A stretch of DNA of 64,000 bases from Streptomyces sclerotialus (GCA_000719105.1 JODX01000010.1:124001-188000); one strand, 5' to 3'. Counted from the stretch's first letter, positions 52,334 through 64,000 are shown. Made by a program: numbers and translations. The notes: a model not told the origin generated them from the letters alone.

Positions 52334-52780
52334 GTGTCCGGTGGAGAGGTGGCCGGGATCCTGGTGGCCGTCTTCTGGGCGATCCTGGTCTCCTTCCTCG
52401 CCGTCGCGCTGGCGAGGCTGGCCCAGACGCTCAAGGCGACCACCAAACTCGTCGCGGACGTGACCGACCAGGCCGTCCCGCTGCTCGCCGACGCCTCCGA
52501 CGCGGTCCGCTCCGCGCAGACGCAGCTCGACCGGGTCGACGCGATCGCCTCCGACGTGCAGGAGGTCACCTCCAACGCCTCGGCGCTCTCCACCACCGTC
52601 GCCTCCACCTTCGGCGGCCCGCTGGTGAAGGTCGCGGCGTTCGGCTACGGCGTGCGCCGGGCCATCGGCGCCCGCAAGGAGGACGCGCCGGGCAAGGCGT
52701 CCCGCCGCACCGTGATCGTCGGCCGCACCGTCCCGGCCCCGCGCCGGGGCAGGCGCGGCACCCGGGGGAAGAAGGACTGA
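52334..52780 (+). CDS. DUF948 membrane-anchored protein
   Basis: A 148-residue protein of the DUF948 family. A membrane helix (GEVAGILVAVFWAILVSFLAVALAR) is followed by a coiled-coil stretch with heptads (TLKATTKLVADVTDQAVPLLADASDAVRS), and a basic Arg/Gly/Lys tail. GTG 52334 gives the usual SGGEVAG start; ATG 52310 is the alternative. It forms a pair with the next gene just before alaS, a common actinobacterial layout. Function unknown. Confidence 0.85.
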   Translation: MSGGEVAGILVAVFWAILVSFLAVALARLAQTLKATTKLVADVTDQAVPLLADASDAVRSAQTQLDRVDAIASDVQEVTSNASALSTTVASTFGGPLVKVAAFGYGVRRAIGARKEDAPGKASRRTVIVGRTVPAPRRGRRGTRGKKD

Positions 52781-52787
52781 CCCACCG

Positions 52788-53207
52788 ATGTTCCGTCGTA
52801 CGTTCTGGTTCACCACGGGCGTCGCCGCCGGTGTGTGGGCCACCACCAAGGTCAACCGCAAGCTGAAGCAGCTGACGCCGGAGAGCCTCGCCGCGACGGC
52901 GGCGAACAAGGCGATCGAGGCCGGCCACCGCCTCAAGGACCGCGCGCTGGACTTCGCGCTCGACGTCCGCGACGGCATGGCGCAGCGCGAGGAGGAACTG
53001 GGCGACGCGCTCGGCCTGCACGCGCCCGTCGACCAGCTCGACCAGCGCGAACTTCCTTCCCCCAAGCTCTCGGCTCCGCTCGAGCAGGGGGTACCCCCAT
53101 CCCGGCAGCACGCCGCCATCGAGAACCGCACCACCCCCAAGTACGTCGAGGGCTCGACGTACCAGACGAACTCCTACAACTCGTACAACCGGAATGAGGA
53201 CCACTGA
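52788..53207 (+). CDS. DUF6167-type small membrane-associated protein
   Basis: A 139-residue protein. It opens [35 protein letters not shown], a short membrane-associated stretch and helix, then [26 protein letters not shown]. The second half contains a Pro/Ser-rich stretch, coded by a 46-base palindromic repeat inserted in the gene (53055-53100), and ends in an Asn/Tyr-rich tail ([16 protein letters not shown]). Stop TGA overlaps the alaS start ATG by one base. Conserved next to alaS; function unknown. Confidence 0.8.
   Translation: MFRRTFWFTTGVAAGVWATTKVNRKLKQLTPESLAATAANKAIEAGHRLKDRALDFALDVRDGMAQREEELGDALGLHAPVDQLDQRELPSPKLSAPLEQGVPPSRQHAAIENRTTPKYVEGSTYQTNSYNSYNRNEDH
53055..53100 (+). 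repeat. Dispersed palindromic repeat inserted in-frame in a coding sequence
   Basis: A 46-base element has CCCCC (53059-53063) and GGGGG (53087-53091) arms, an inner GCTC...GAGC part, and a right edge GGGGGTACCCCCA. It matches, from memory, a short palindrome scattered between genes in many Streptomyces genomes. Here it lies within the gene before alaS and adds about 15 residues ([15 protein letters not shown]) without breaking the frame. Confidence 0.6.
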
Positions 53208-55879
53208 TGGAGTCGGCCGAAATCCGCCGCCGCTGGCTGAGCTTCTTCGAGGAGCGCGGGCACACCGTCGTCCCTTCGGCGTCGCTCATCGCGGACGACC
53301 CGACTCTGCTGCTCGTCCCGGCCGGCATGGTGCCCTTCAAGCCCTACTTCCTGGGTGAGGTCAAGCCGCCCTTCGACCGCGCCACCAGCGTGCAGAAGTG
53401 CGTGCGCACGCCCGACATCGAAGAGGTCGGCAAGACCACCCGCCACGGCACGTTCTTCCAGATGTGCGGCAACTTCTCCTTCGGCGACTACTTCAAGGAA
53501 GGCGCCATCAAGTACGCCTGGGAGCTGCTCACCGCGCCCCAGGACAAGGGCGGCTACGGCCTGGAGCCGGAGAAGCTCTGGATCACCGTCTACCAGGACG
53601 ACGACGAGGCCGAGCAGATCTGGCGCGATGTCGTCGGCGTCCCCGCCGAGCGCATCCAGCGCCTGGGCAAGAAGGACAACTTCTGGTCCATGGGCGTGCC
53701 CGGCCCCTGCGGTCCGTGCTCGGAGATCAACTACGACCGCGGCCCGGAGTTCGGCGTCGAGGGCGGCCCGGCCGTCAACGACGAGCGGTACGTGGAGATC
53801 TGGAACCTGGTCTTCATGCAGTACGAGCGCGGCGAGGGCACCTCGAAGGAGGACTTCGAGATCCTCGGCGACCTGCCGAGCAAGAACATCGACACGGGCC
53901 TCGGCCTGGAGCGCCTCGCCATGATTCTGCAGGGCGTGCAGAACATGTACGAGATCGACACCTCGATGGCCGTCATCAAGAAGGCCACCGAGCTGACCGG
54001 TGTGTCGTACGGCGACGCCCATGACTCGGACGTCTCCCTGCGCGTGGTCACCGACCACATGCGCACCTCCGTCATGCTCATCGGCGACGGCGTCAGCCCC
54101 GGCAACGAGGGCCGCGGCTATGTGCTGCGCCGCATCATGCGCCGCGCCATCCGCAACATGCGCCTGCTCGGTGCCACGGGCCCGGTCGTGAAGGACCTGG
54201 TCGACACCGTGATCGAGATGATGGGCCAGCAGTACCCGGAGCTCGTCACCGACCGCGAGCGCATCGAGAAGGTCGCCCTCGCCGAGGAGGCCCGCTTCCT
54301 CAAGACGCTGAACTCCGGCACCAACGTCCTGGACACCGCCGTCGCCGAGACCAAGGCCGCCGGCTCGTCCGTGCTCCCCGGCGACAAGGCGTTCCTGCTC
54401 CACGACACCTGGGGCTTCCCGATCGACCTCACCCTGGAGATGGCCGCCGAGCAGGGCCTCTCCGTGGACGAGGACGGCTTCCGCCGCCTGATGAAGGAGC
54501 AGCGGGAGCGCGCCAAGGCCGACGCCCAGGCCAAGAAGACCGGCCACGCCGACCTGGGTGCCTACCGCGAGATCGCCGACTCCTCCGGCGCCACCGACTT
54601 CATCGGGTACACGGACACCGAGGGCGAGTCCCGGATCGTCGGCATCCTCGTCGACGGTGTGTCCTCCCCGGCCGCCAGCGAGGGCGACGAGGTCGAGATC
54701 GTCCTCGACCGCACCCCCTTCTACGCCGAGGGCGGCGGCCAGATCGGCGACACCGGCCGCATCCGGGTCGACACCGGCGCCGTCATCGAGATCCGCGACT
54801 GCCAGAAGCCGGTCCCGGGCGTGTACGTCCACAAGGGCGTCGTCCAGGTCGGCGAGGTCACCGTCGGCGCCGCGGCCCACGCCTCGATCGACTCCCGTCG
54901 CCGCACGGCCATCGCCCGCGCCCACTCGGCCACCCACCTGACCCACCAGGCCCTGCGCGACGCCCTCGGCCCGACGGCCGCCCAGGCCGGTTCCGAGAAC
55001 CAGCCCGGCCGCTTCCGCTTCGACTTCGGCTCGCCGTCCGCCGTCCCGACGGCCGTGATGACCGACGTCGAGCAGAAGATCAACGAGGTGCTCGCCCGCG
55101 ACCTGGACGTGCGCGCCGAGGTCATGGGCATCGACGAGGCCAAGAAGCAGGGCGCCATCGCCGAGTTCGGCGAGAAGTACGGCGACCGGGTGCGCGTCGT
55201 GACCATCGGCGACTTCTCCAAGGAGCTGTGCGGCGGCACGCACGTGCACAACACCGCCCAGCTTGGTCTGGTGAAGCTGCTCGGCGAGTCGTCGATCGGC
55301 TCGGGTGTACGCCGCATCGAGGCCCTGGTCGGCGTCGACGCGTACAACTTCCTCGCCCGTGAGCACACGGTCGTCGCCCAGCTCCAGGAGCTGATCAAGG
55401 GCCGCCCGGAGGAGCTCCCGGAGAAGGTCTCCGCCATGCTCGGCAAGCTGAAGGACGCCGAGAAGGAGATCGAGAAGTTCCGCGCGGAGAAGGTTCTCCA
55501 GGCCGCCGCCGGGCTCGCCGAGTCCGCCAAGGACGTGCAGGGCGTCGCCGTGGTCACCGGACAGGTCCCGGACGGCACGACCCCCGACGACCTGCGCAAG
55601 CTGGTCCTCGACGTGCGCGGCCGCATCCAGGGCGGCCGGGCCGCCGTGGTCGCCCTGTTCACCGTGAACAACGGCAAGCCGCTGACGGTCATCGCCACCA
55701 ACGACGCCGCCCGTGACCGCGGCCTCAAGGCCGGTGACCTGGTCCGTACGGCCGCCAAGACCCTCGGTGGCGGCGGTGGCGGCAAGCCGGACGTCGCCCA
55801 GGGCGGAGGCCAGAACCCGGCCGCCGTCGGTGACGCCGTGGCGGCCGTCGAGCGTCTCGTCGCCGAGACCGCCAAGTAG
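53207..55879 (+). CDS. alaS: Alanyl-tRNA synthetase
   Basis: An 890-residue class II synthetase of normal length. The catalytic domain opens [36 protein letters not shown]; the editing domain has H573-SATH and the zinc-site CGGTHVH (Cys675); a coiled-coil dimerisation region (about 725-770) and the DHHA1 domain end the protein. ATG 53207 overlaps the previous stop. It charges tRNA-Ala and edits Ser/Gly. It heads a dense run with ruvX, mltG and aro genes. Confidence 0.97.
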   Translation: MESAEIRRRWLSFFEERGHTVVPSASLIADDPTLLLVPAGMVPFKPYFLGEVKPPFDRATSVQKCVRTPDIEEVGKTTRHGTFFQMCGNFSFGDYFKEGAIKYAWELLTAPQDKGGYGLEPEKLWITVYQDDDEAEQIWRDVVGVPAERIQRLGKKDNFWSMGVPGPCGPCSEINYDRGPEFGVEGGPAVNDERYVEIWNLVFMQYERGEGTSKEDFEILGDLPSKNIDTGLGLERLAMILQGVQNMYEIDTSMAVIKKATELTGVSYGDAHDSDVSLRVVTDHMRTSVMLIGDGVSPGNEGRGYVLRRIMRRAIRNMRLLGATGPVVKDLVDTVIEMMGQQYPELVTDRERIEKVALAEEARFLKTLNSGTNVLDTAVAETKAAGSSVLPGDKAFLLHDTWGFPIDLTLEMAAEQGLSVDEDGFRRLMKEQRERAKADAQAKKTGHADLGAYREIADSSGATDFIGYTDTEGESRIVGILVDGVSSPAASEGDEVEIVLDRTPFYAEGGGQIGDTGRIRVDTGAVIEIRDCQKPVPGVYVHKGVVQVGEVTVGAAAHASIDSRRRTAIARAHSATHLTHQALRDALGPTAAQAGSENQPGRFRFDFGSPSAVPTAVMTDVEQKINEVLARDLDVRAEVMGIDEAKKQGAIAEFGEKYGDRVRVVTIGDFSKELCGGTHVHNTAQLGLVKLLGESSIGSGVRRIEALVGVDAYNFLAREHTVVAQLQELIKGRPEELPEKVSAMLGKLKDAEKEIEKFRAEKVLQAAAGLAESAKDVQGVAVVTGQVPDGTTPDDLRKLVLDVRGRIQGGRAAVVALFTVNNGKPLTVIATNDAARDRGLKAGDLVRTAAKTLGGGGGGKPDVAQGGGQNPAAVGDAVAAVERLVAETAK

Positions 55880-55889
55880 GGGCCGGACC

Positions 55890-56354
55890 ATGCGCAGAGG
55901 ACGTCGACTCGCGATCGACGTCGGGGACGCCCGTATCGGGGTCGCCTCGTGCGACCCCGACGGGATCCTCGCCACACCGGTGGAGACGGTTCCGGGACGC
56001 GACGTCCCGGCCGCCCAGCGCCGGCTGAAGCAGCTCGTCGAGGAGTACGAGCCCCTCGAGGTCGTCGTCGGCCTCCCTCGCTCCCTCAAGGGGGGCGAGG
56101 GCCCGGCGGCGGCCAAGGTCCGCGGCTTCACCCAGGAGCTGGCGCGTCTGGTCTCCCCCGTTCCGGTACGACTGGTGGACGAGAGGATGACCACAGTGAC
56201 GGCCAGTCAGGGACTGCGTGCCTCGGGCGTGAAGTCCAAGAAGGGCAGATCGGTCATCGACCAGGCCGCCGCTGTGATCATCCTTCAGCAGGCGCTCGAA
56301 TCCGAACGGGTGTCAGGGAAGCCGCCGGGCGAGGGCGTCGAAGTGGTTGTCTGA
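55890..56354 (+). CDS. ruvX: RuvX/YqgF RNase H-fold nuclease
   Basis: A 154-residue YqgF-family Holliday-junction-resolvase-like protein. It opens GRRLAIDVGDARIGVASCDPDG and continues with VVVGLPRSLKGGEGPAAAKV, VRLVDERMTTV and VIDQAAAVIILQQALE. Current work links this family to pre-16S rRNA 5'-end maturation. Ten bases separate it from alaS. ATG 55890 follows GGGGCCGGACC. Confidence 0.93.
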   Translation: MRRGRRLAIDVGDARIGVASCDPDGILATPVETVPGRDVPAAQRRLKQLVEEYEPLEVVVGLPRSLKGGEGPAAAKVRGFTQELARLVSPVPVRLVDERMTTVTASQGLRASGVKSKKGRSVIDQAAAVIILQQALESERVSGKPPGEGVEVVV

Positions 56355-56477
56355 TCGCGATACGGTAACGTTCCGCGCGATGCGGTGGTGTTCGAACAGC
56401 CATTGCACAGAGAGAGGCGGGACGGAGGCCGGAACACCTGAGCCGGGCGTCCGCCGCCTCGCGGCTCTAGGGGATCG

Positions 56478-58178
56478 ATGACTGAGTATGGCCGGGGCCC
56501 AGGCTCCGAACCGTGGCATCCCGAGGACCCGTTGTACGGGGACGGCGGATGGGGAGGGCAGCAGGCCCAGCAGCCTCCTTACGGCGGCCAGCAGCACTAT
56601 CCGGAGCAGCCGCAGCAGTCGCAGTACGGCGACTGGGACCAGGGCGGGCAGGCCGCCTACGGTCACGGGCAGCAGCCGTACCAGCAGCCGTACGACGAGC
56701 AGCACCACCCGCAGCACGCCGGGCAGGGCCAGCACGAGTACCAGGGCGGCTGGGATCCCGGGGCGCACGGGCACCAGGCGCAGCCCCAGATGCCGTACCC
56801 CGCCGACCCCGCGGACCCCTACGGAAACCATCCCGGTGCGTACGGCGCCGATCAGGCCGACTTCTACGGCACCCCCGACGCGTACCCGCCGCCGGAGCCG
56901 CCCGCGCGCCGCCGCACCGAGCCCGAGCCCCGGGAGACCGACTGGGATCCGGGCCCCGATCAGGGCGAACACGCGTTCTTCGCGGGTGGGGGCGACGACG
57001 AGGACGACGACTCCGGCGACGGTCCCGGCGGCCGTGCCGGAAACGGTGACCGGCGGGGCCGGAGCGGCAGAGGGGCCAAGGGCGGCAAGGGCGGACGCAA
57101 GCGCCGCAGCGGCTGTGCCTGCCTGGTGGTGATGCTCGTCCTCGGCGGTGGTGTCGGGGGCGTCGGTTACTTCGGCTACCAGTTCTACCAAAATCGTTTC
57201 GGTGCGGCTCCGGACTTCGCGGGCAGCGGCAACGGCGAGGAAGTCACCGTCACCATCCCCAAGGGTGCGAGCGGCTCGACCATAGGCCAGGAGCTCAAGC
57301 GGAAGGGCGTGGTCAAGAGCGTCGACGCCTTTGTCGCCGCCCAGCAGAGCAACCCCCAGGGCAACAGCATCCAGGACGGCGTGTACACGCTGCAGAAGGA
57401 GATGTCGGCCGAGAGCGCGGTCGAACTCCTGCTCAGCCCCGAGAGCCGCAGCAATCTGATCATCGCCGAGGGCAAGCGCAACGCCGCCGTCTACGAGCTC
57501 ATCGACAAGCGCCTCGAGGTGGCCAAGGGCACCACGGCCAAGGTCGCCAAGACCGAGTGGAAGAGCCTCGGCCTGCCCGACTGGGCGATGAACCACAAGA
57601 ACGTCAAGGATCCGCTGGAAGGGTTCCTCTACCCGTCCAGCTACTCGGCGGCCAAGGGCCAGAAGCCCGAGGACGTGCTGAAGCAGATGGTTGCGCGGGC
57701 CGGCGAGCAGTACGAGAAGATCGGTCTCGAGAAGAAGGCGGAGGGCCTCGGTCTCGACGGGCCGTGGGAGTTGCTCACCGTGGCAAGCCTGGTGCAGGCC
57801 GAGGGGAAGACCCACGATGACTTCCGCATGATGTCCGAGGTCGTCTACAACCGGCTCAAGCCCAGCAACACCGAGACCAACCAGAAACTTCAGTTCGACT
57901 CGACCTTCAACTACCTGAAGGGCCAGAGCAAGATCGACATCGGCGAATCCGAGATCAACAGCAACCCGGACCCGTACAACACCTACTACCACAAGGGTCT
58001 TCCGCCCGGACCCATCGGTAACCCCGGCGAAGACGCCCTGAAAGCGGCGCTCGATCCCACGGACGACGGCTGGATCTACTTCGTGGCCACCGACGGCGTG
58101 AGCAAGACCGAGTTCGCCACGAACCATGACGAGTTCCTGCAGCTGAAGGAAAAGTTCAATGCCAGCTCGGGCAACTGA
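56478..58178 (+). CDS. mltG: MltG endolytic peptidoglycan transglycosylase
   Basis: A 566-residue protein. The first 200 residues are a Gln/Tyr/Pro/Gly-rich disordered region, then Asp/Gly-rich, with one membrane helix at about 211-235 (SGCACLVVMLVLGGGVGGVGYFGY). The YceG-like domain outside starts near 255, and the catalytic glutamate is E442 in LVQAEGKTHDDF, followed by VYNRLKPSNTETNQKLQFDST. It cuts nascent glycan strands and ends their growth. The stop lies 20 bases inside aroE. Confidence 0.95.
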   Translation: MTEYGRGPGSEPWHPEDPLYGDGGWGGQQAQQPPYGGQQHYPEQPQQSQYGDWDQGGQAAYGHGQQPYQQPYDEQHHPQHAGQGQHEYQGGWDPGAHGHQAQPQMPYPADPADPYGNHPGAYGADQADFYGTPDAYPPPEPPARRRTEPEPRETDWDPGPDQGEHAFFAGGGDDEDDDSGDGPGGRAGNGDRRGRSGRGAKGGKGGRKRRSGCACLVVMLVLGGGVGGVGYFGYQFYQNRFGAAPDFAGSGNGEEVTVTIPKGASGSTIGQELKRKGVVKSVDAFVAAQQSNPQGNSIQDGVYTLQKEMSAESAVELLLSPESRSNLIIAEGKRNAAVYELIDKRLEVAKGTTAKVAKTEWKSLGLPDWAMNHKNVKDPLEGFLYPSSYSAAKGQKPEDVLKQMVARAGEQYEKIGLEKKAEGLGLDGPWELLTVASLVQAEGKTHDDFRMMSEVVYNRLKPSNTETNQKLQFDSTFNYLKGQSKIDIGESEINSNPDPYNTYYHKGLPPGPIGNPGEDALKAALDPTDDGWIYFVATDGVSKTEFATNHDEFLQLKEKFNASSGN

Positions 58179-58998
58179 CCCTCGCCGGGCCGCCGTTCTC
58201 GGCTCGCCGATCGCCCACTCCCTCTCTCCCGTACTGCACCGGGCCGCCTACGCCGAGCTGGGCCTGGAGGGCTGGACGTACGACCGCTTCGACGTCGACG
58301 AGGAGGCGCTGCCGGGCTTCTTCGAGCGGCTGGGCCCCCAGTGGGCCGGGCTGTCGCTGACCATGCCGCTCAAGCGGGCGGTCATTCCGCTGCTCGACGG
58401 GATCAGTGAGACGGCGGCCTCCGTGGACGCGGTGAACACCGTGACCTTCACGGAGGACGGCCGGAGGACCGGCGACAACACCGACATCCCCGGCATGCTC
58501 GCCGCCCTGAGCGAGCACGGTATCGAGGAGGTGGAGTCCGCCGCGGTCCTCGGGGCCGGCGCCACCGCCTCCTCCGCGCTGGCCGCGCTGGCCCGGATCT
58601 GTACCGGTGAGGTCGCCGTCTACGTACGCAGCGCGGCACGCGCCGCCGAGATACGGGGCTGGGCCGAGCGGCTCGACGTCGACGTGCGCATCGCGCGCTG
58701 GGCGGACGCCGAGGAGGCGCTGCGCGCCCCGCTGGTCGTGGCGACCACCCCGGCCGGCACCACCGATGCCCTCGCCGCCGCCGTCCCCGAGATGCCCGCG
58801 ACCCTTTTCGACGTGCTGTACGACCCGTGGCCCACCGAGCTGGCGGCGCGCTGGTCCATGTACGGCGGTGCCGTCGTCAGCGGTTTGGACCTGCTGGTGC
58901 ATCAGGCAGTGCTCCAGGTGGAGCAGATGACGGGCCGCGCACCCGTTCCGCTCGCGGCGATGCGGGCCGCCGGAGAGCGTGCGCTCGCCGGCGGATGA
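58159..58998 (+). CDS. aroE: Shikimate dehydrogenase
   Basis: A 279-residue NADPH-dependent enzyme of the shikimate pathway. Substrate-binding motif SPIAHSLSPVLHRAAY, catalytic lysine in LTMPLKRAV, NTDIPG for the ring hydroxyls, and dinucleotide loop LGAGATASSAL are all present. ATG 58159 overlaps mltG by 20 bases. It reduces dehydroshikimate to shikimate. Its partners aroC, aroK and aroB lie 0.8 kb downstream, with one unrelated gene between. Confidence 0.95.
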   Translation: MPARATDPRRAAVLGSPIAHSLSPVLHRAAYAELGLEGWTYDRFDVDEEALPGFFERLGPQWAGLSLTMPLKRAVIPLLDGISETAASVDAVNTVTFTEDGRRTGDNTDIPGMLAALSEHGIEEVESAAVLGAGATASSALAALARICTGEVAVYVRSAARAAEIRGWAERLDVDVRIARWADAEEALRAPLVVATTPAGTTDALAAAVPEMPATLFDVLYDPWPTELAARWSMYGGAVVSGLDLLVHQAVLQVEQMTGRAPVPLAAMRAAGERALAGG

Positions 58999-59033
58999 AT
59001 GCCGGTTCGATGCCTTGCGGGTGGAGGTGGCTT

Positions 59034-59066
59034 TATTCCGCTTTGCGGCCACCGCAAAGCGGAATA
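59034..59066. terminator. Perfect 15-bp AT-rich hairpin after aroE
   Basis: TATTCCGCTTTGCGG (59034-59048) pairs exactly with 59052-59066 around a 3-base loop. It is a likely terminator of the alaS-aroE run and an insulator for the promoter that follows. Confidence 0.8.
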
Positions 59067-59078
59067 GGTTGATCCGCG

Positions 59079-59107
59079 TTGATCGTCTTCTCTTCTGTTG
59101 CTATTTT
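59079..59107 (+). promoter_or_regulatory. Promoter of the secreted protein gene
   Basis: TTGATC (59079-59084) and TATTTT (59102-59107) are separated by 17 bases, giving a start near 59114 and a leader of about 33 bases. The region is AT-rich for this genome. Confidence 0.6.
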
Positions 59108-59146
59108 TTGGGCGACGAAATTGGCTGAAGCGGGAGGGAATCGGAA

Positions 59147-59599
59147 GTGCGCAGGCGTATTTATTCGATCGGTGTAGCGGTGGGACTGGCAGGTGCGATG
59201 GGGCTCGTTGGCGCGGCGCCGGCCGCCGCCGCGGCTTCGACGCCCGAAGCGGCTTGTGGTTCGGGGTACAAGGTTCTTGAGTCCCACACCGTGGGGTACG
59301 ACAAGAGCACCGATAAACCTGCCGGTCGGGTCTCGCTGCTCTACAACGCCTCGAACGGCTACAACTGTGTAGTGACGATGCACATCAACGGTTATGTCGG
59401 ATATGGCGCAACCACTGAGGCCGGAATCATCGTCGAGGGTGGCAGTTGGAAGCGCGACAAGAAGGAATACAGCTATTACGCCGGTCCCGTGTATGCGTAT
59501 GCCGCCAATAAGTGCGTGAAGTACACCGGCGGTATCGAATATTACGACAACGGTATTTTCTGGGACAGCTACACGAGCGGGTTCGGGCACTGCGGCTGA
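59147..59599 (+). CDS. Small secreted protein, spore-associated-protein-like
   Basis: A 150-residue exported protein: positively charged start (MRRRIYS), hydrophobic stretch and AxA cleavage region (PAAAAAS) at about 28-31. The mature part has four cysteines (CGSGYK, YNCVV, NKCVK, and the final HCG), enough for two disulfides. Patterns such as LLYNASNGYNCVVTM and YYAGPVYAYAANKC resemble, from memory, Streptomyces proteins named spore-associated protein. GTG 59147 has GGGAGGG upstream. The gene has visibly lower GC than its neighbours and its own promoter and terminators, so it looks like an insertion in the aro run. Confidence 0.75.
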   Translation: MRRRIYSIGVAVGLAGAMGLVGAAPAAAAASTPEAACGSGYKVLESHTVGYDKSTDKPAGRVSLLYNASNGYNCVVTMHINGYVGYGATTEAGIIVEGGSWKRDKKEYSYYAGPVYAYAANKCVKYTGGIEYYDNGIFWDSYTSGFGHCG

Positions 59600-59612
59600 T
59601 CTCGGTCGTGAA

Positions 59613-59660
59613 CGACGGCGGCACTCTCTCCGGCCGTGGCCGGTGAGGATTCCGCCGTCG
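59613..59660 (+). terminator. Terminator of the secreted protein gene
   Basis: A 9-bp outer stem (59613-59621 with 59652-59660) encloses an inner 6-bp stem (59630-59635 with 59638-59643). Confidence 0.6.
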
Positions 59661-59836
59661 GCGTGTCGCGGGCCCCTCGCGCCCTGTCCGTCCAGCGGAC
59701 CGATTCCGGTCCGTACCTCCGGACGTGGGAGGATCGGAGTGGCGGACCGGGGCCCGCGCACCCGGTCGAGCCGTCGCCGTACGCGAGGAGACGCGTACGC
59801 AGGGGAGTACCGGGGCGCGAGCACTGAGGAGCACCG

Positions 59837-62636
<2,800 letters not shown>

Positions 62637-62717
62637 CACCCGTCCGGGACTCCTGACCGGAGCTCCCGCCCGTCGCCCCGGCCCGACCCGCCTGCGGGCC
62701 CGGGCACTTCGCACCGC

Positions 62718-62748
62718 CCCCGGCCGTTTCACCGAACGACGGCCGGGG
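62718..62748 (+). terminator. Terminator of aroB, with a competing hairpin
   Basis: A 10-bp stem (62718-62727 with 62739-62748) stops the aro operon. CCGAACG (62732-62738) in its loop can also pair with CGTTCGG (62756-62762), so a second fold is possible. Confidence 0.65.
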
Positions 62749-62831
62749 ACGGTACCGTTCGGTGGGGAACGGGGCCCGACGCCCCGTCCTGCCAGCGCCA
62801 ACGCGACTGTACAGAGACGGAGTGGCACCGG

Positions 62832-63836
62832 ATGCAGCACGCAGTGGGGGCTCCGCTGCCGCCGCCCCACCAGCCGGGACACGGGCCGGCGACCGCCTGG
62901 TCGTCGGCCGCCCACCATCCGGGACATCCGGGGCATCCAGGGCATCAGGGTCCTGCGGGACACCCGGGCGAAGCGTCGGCGTCCCCGCCCGGTCCGGGCT
63001 TCGCCGGAGCGCCCGTCCCGCCCGGCGCCCCGCAGAGTCCGCCGCACCCGGCACCACCGCCGCAGGCGCCTCCTCACCCGGCGCCTTCCCACCTCGTACC
63101 TCCGCACCCGGCGCCACCGCACCAAGCCCCTCCGCACCAGCCCTCCGCGCACCCGACGGCGCCCCGGCATCCGTCCGCGCCGCCGTCGCGGGACGCCAGC
63201 GGGCATGTGCGGCTCCCGCCCGGCGGCCCCGTCGACGCCCCGAGCGCACCGCCGGCCCCGGGCACGCCCGACGCGGCCACCACCACGCTCGCGGTCCTGC
63301 TCATCGGCCCGGCGGGTGCGGGCAAGACGAGCGTCGCCAAGTACTGGGCGGACAACCGTCGCGTCCCCACGGCCCACATCAGTCTCGACGACGTACGGGA
63401 GTGGGTGCGCTCGGGCTTCGCCGACCCCCAGTCGGGCTGGAACGACCACTCTGAGGCGCAGTATCGTCTCGCCCGCCGCACCTGCGGCTTCGCCGCCCGC
63501 AACTTCCTGGCCAACGGCATCTCCTGCATCCTGGACGACGCCGTCTTCCCCGACCGCCCCGTCGTCGGGCTCGGCGGCTGGAAGCGGCATGTCGGGCCGG
63601 GGCTGCTGCCGGTCGTGCTGCTGCCCGGCCTGGAGATCGTCCTGGAGCGCAACGCCGAGCGCACGGGCAACCGCCGCCTCACCGACGAGGAGGTCGCCCG
63701 TATTCACGGCCGCATGGCCGGCTGGTACGGCTCCGGGCTGCCGATCATCGACAACTCCCAGCTCGACATTCCCGCGACGGCCCGCGTCCTGGACGAGATC
63801 CTGGCGCGTTCCATCGCCAGCCCGCCGGCCTGGTAG
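62832..63836 (+). CDS. P-loop kinase-like ATPase with Pro/His-rich amino end
   Basis: A 334-residue protein in two parts. Residues 1-145 are almost entirely Pro, His, Ala and Gly in short repeats (PPHPAP, HPGHPGHQGP). Residues 150-334 are a P-loop kinase-like domain: Walker A GPAGAGKT (159-166), then HISLDDVREWVRSGFAD, RTCGFAARNFLANGISCILDDAVFPD (Walker B-like) and LERNAERTGNRRLTDEEVARIHGRM, similar to zeta-toxin/chloramphenicol-phosphotransferase-like kinases. The substrate is unknown. ATG 62832 follows ACGGAG. It is directly behind aroB but has its own TACCGT box at 62753-62758. Confidence 0.75.
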   Translation: MQHAVGAPLPPPHQPGHGPATAWSSAAHHPGHPGHPGHQGPAGHPGEASASPPGPGFAGAPVPPGAPQSPPHPAPPPQAPPHPAPSHLVPPHPAPPHQAPPHQPSAHPTAPRHPSAPPSRDASGHVRLPPGGPVDAPSAPPAPGTPDAATTTLAVLLIGPAGAGKTSVAKYWADNRRVPTAHISLDDVREWVRSGFADPQSGWNDHSEAQYRLARRTCGFAARNFLANGISCILDDAVFPDRPVVGLGGWKRHVGPGLLPVVLLPGLEIVLERNAERTGNRRLTDEEVARIHGRMAGWYGSGLPIIDNSQLDIPATARVLDEILARSIASPPAW

Positions 63837-63907
63837 CCGTCGGCGCGGGCCGCACGAGCGGGGCGTGGCGGCGGTCGTCACCGGCGCGGGCGGAGCACGT
63901 ACGGGGC

Positions 63908-63957
63908 GTTTCCGCATGCGAGAGCCCCGCGCGGGCGGCGCGCCCGGGGCGCGGAAC
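63908..63957. terminator. GC-rich hairpin after the P-loop kinase gene
   Basis: An outer stem TTCCGC/GCGGAA (63910-63915 with 63951-63956) surrounds a GCCCC/GGGGC inner stem. Nothing else is supportable in the last 160 bases of the window. Confidence 0.4.
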
Positions 63958-64000
63958 CACGTCGCTGTGCCGTGCCTCGCGCACCCCGTACGGCTGAGTC

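Overview
The window is a 64 kb piece of chromosome from a Streptomyces or very close relative. The evidence is very high GC with strong G/C third-position bias, frequent GTG and some TTG starts, leaderless genes with TANNNT boxes just before the start, the sporulation-division gene ssgB, and mycobacterial-type genes for phosphatidylinositol mannosides. Gene order from thrS to aroB matches, from memory, the conserved core of Streptomyces chromosomes. I see no phage, insertion sequence, integrase, CRISPR array, rRNA or replication origin.

Region 1 (1-8.9 kb) is a set of small housekeeping and accessory genes. It has an aminoglycoside phosphotransferase-like gene cut by the window edge, a zinc-ribbon protein, a leftward tRNA cluster (Gly-Cys-Val-Val-Val), a pabB/pabC-like pair for p-aminobenzoate, a double-GNAT acetyltransferase, a DsbA-like protein, small membrane proteins, a CGNR zinc-finger regulator, ssgB, and a rightward tRNA-Val(CAC).

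Region 2 (8.9-17.3 kb) begins with about 1 kb that holds no convincing gene. A strong promoter with LacI-type operator candidates then drives a sugar ABC transporter (lipoprotein plus two permeases), a YesL/DUF624 membrane protein and a Tat-exported 916-residue protein of the exo-rhamnogalacturonan lyase type. Together these look like a pectin (rhamnogalacturonan) utilisation operon. A small SRPBCC protein and a second tRNA-Val(CAC) close the region.

Region 3 (17.3-28 kb) has a DnaQ-like exonuclease divergent from a two-gene unit (DUF4365 nuclease-like protein plus an unknown 414-residue partner). It continues with thrS, a potassium-channel protein, a HIT-family protein, a large unknown membrane protein and a divergent EF-G-like GTPase.

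Region 4 (28-46 kb) is core metabolism on the plus strand: phosphatidylinositol phosphate synthase, PIM acyltransferase and PimA as an overlapping operon; a formylglycine-generating-enzyme-like gene; pdxS/pdxT; yebC; ruvC-ruvA-ruvB; yajC-secD-secF; apt; and relA, the (p)ppGpp synthetase/hydrolase. It ends with leftward DUF349 and peptidyl-prolyl isomerase genes.

Region 5 (47-64 kb) holds an MBL-fold hydrolase, hisS, a VKOR protein, rarA, rpsD with a structured leader, two small membrane-associated proteins, alaS, ruvX, mltG, aroE, a lower-GC secreted protein with its own promoter, aroC-aroK-aroB, and a P-loop kinase with a Pro/His-rich amino end.

The least explained items are the DUF4365 pair, the FGE-like gene with no visible target, the secreted gene inside the aro run, a dispersed palindromic repeat translated in-frame within a coding sequence, and several short tandem repeats in regulatory gaps. 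I found no clear proof of a wholly new system; these are the places to look.
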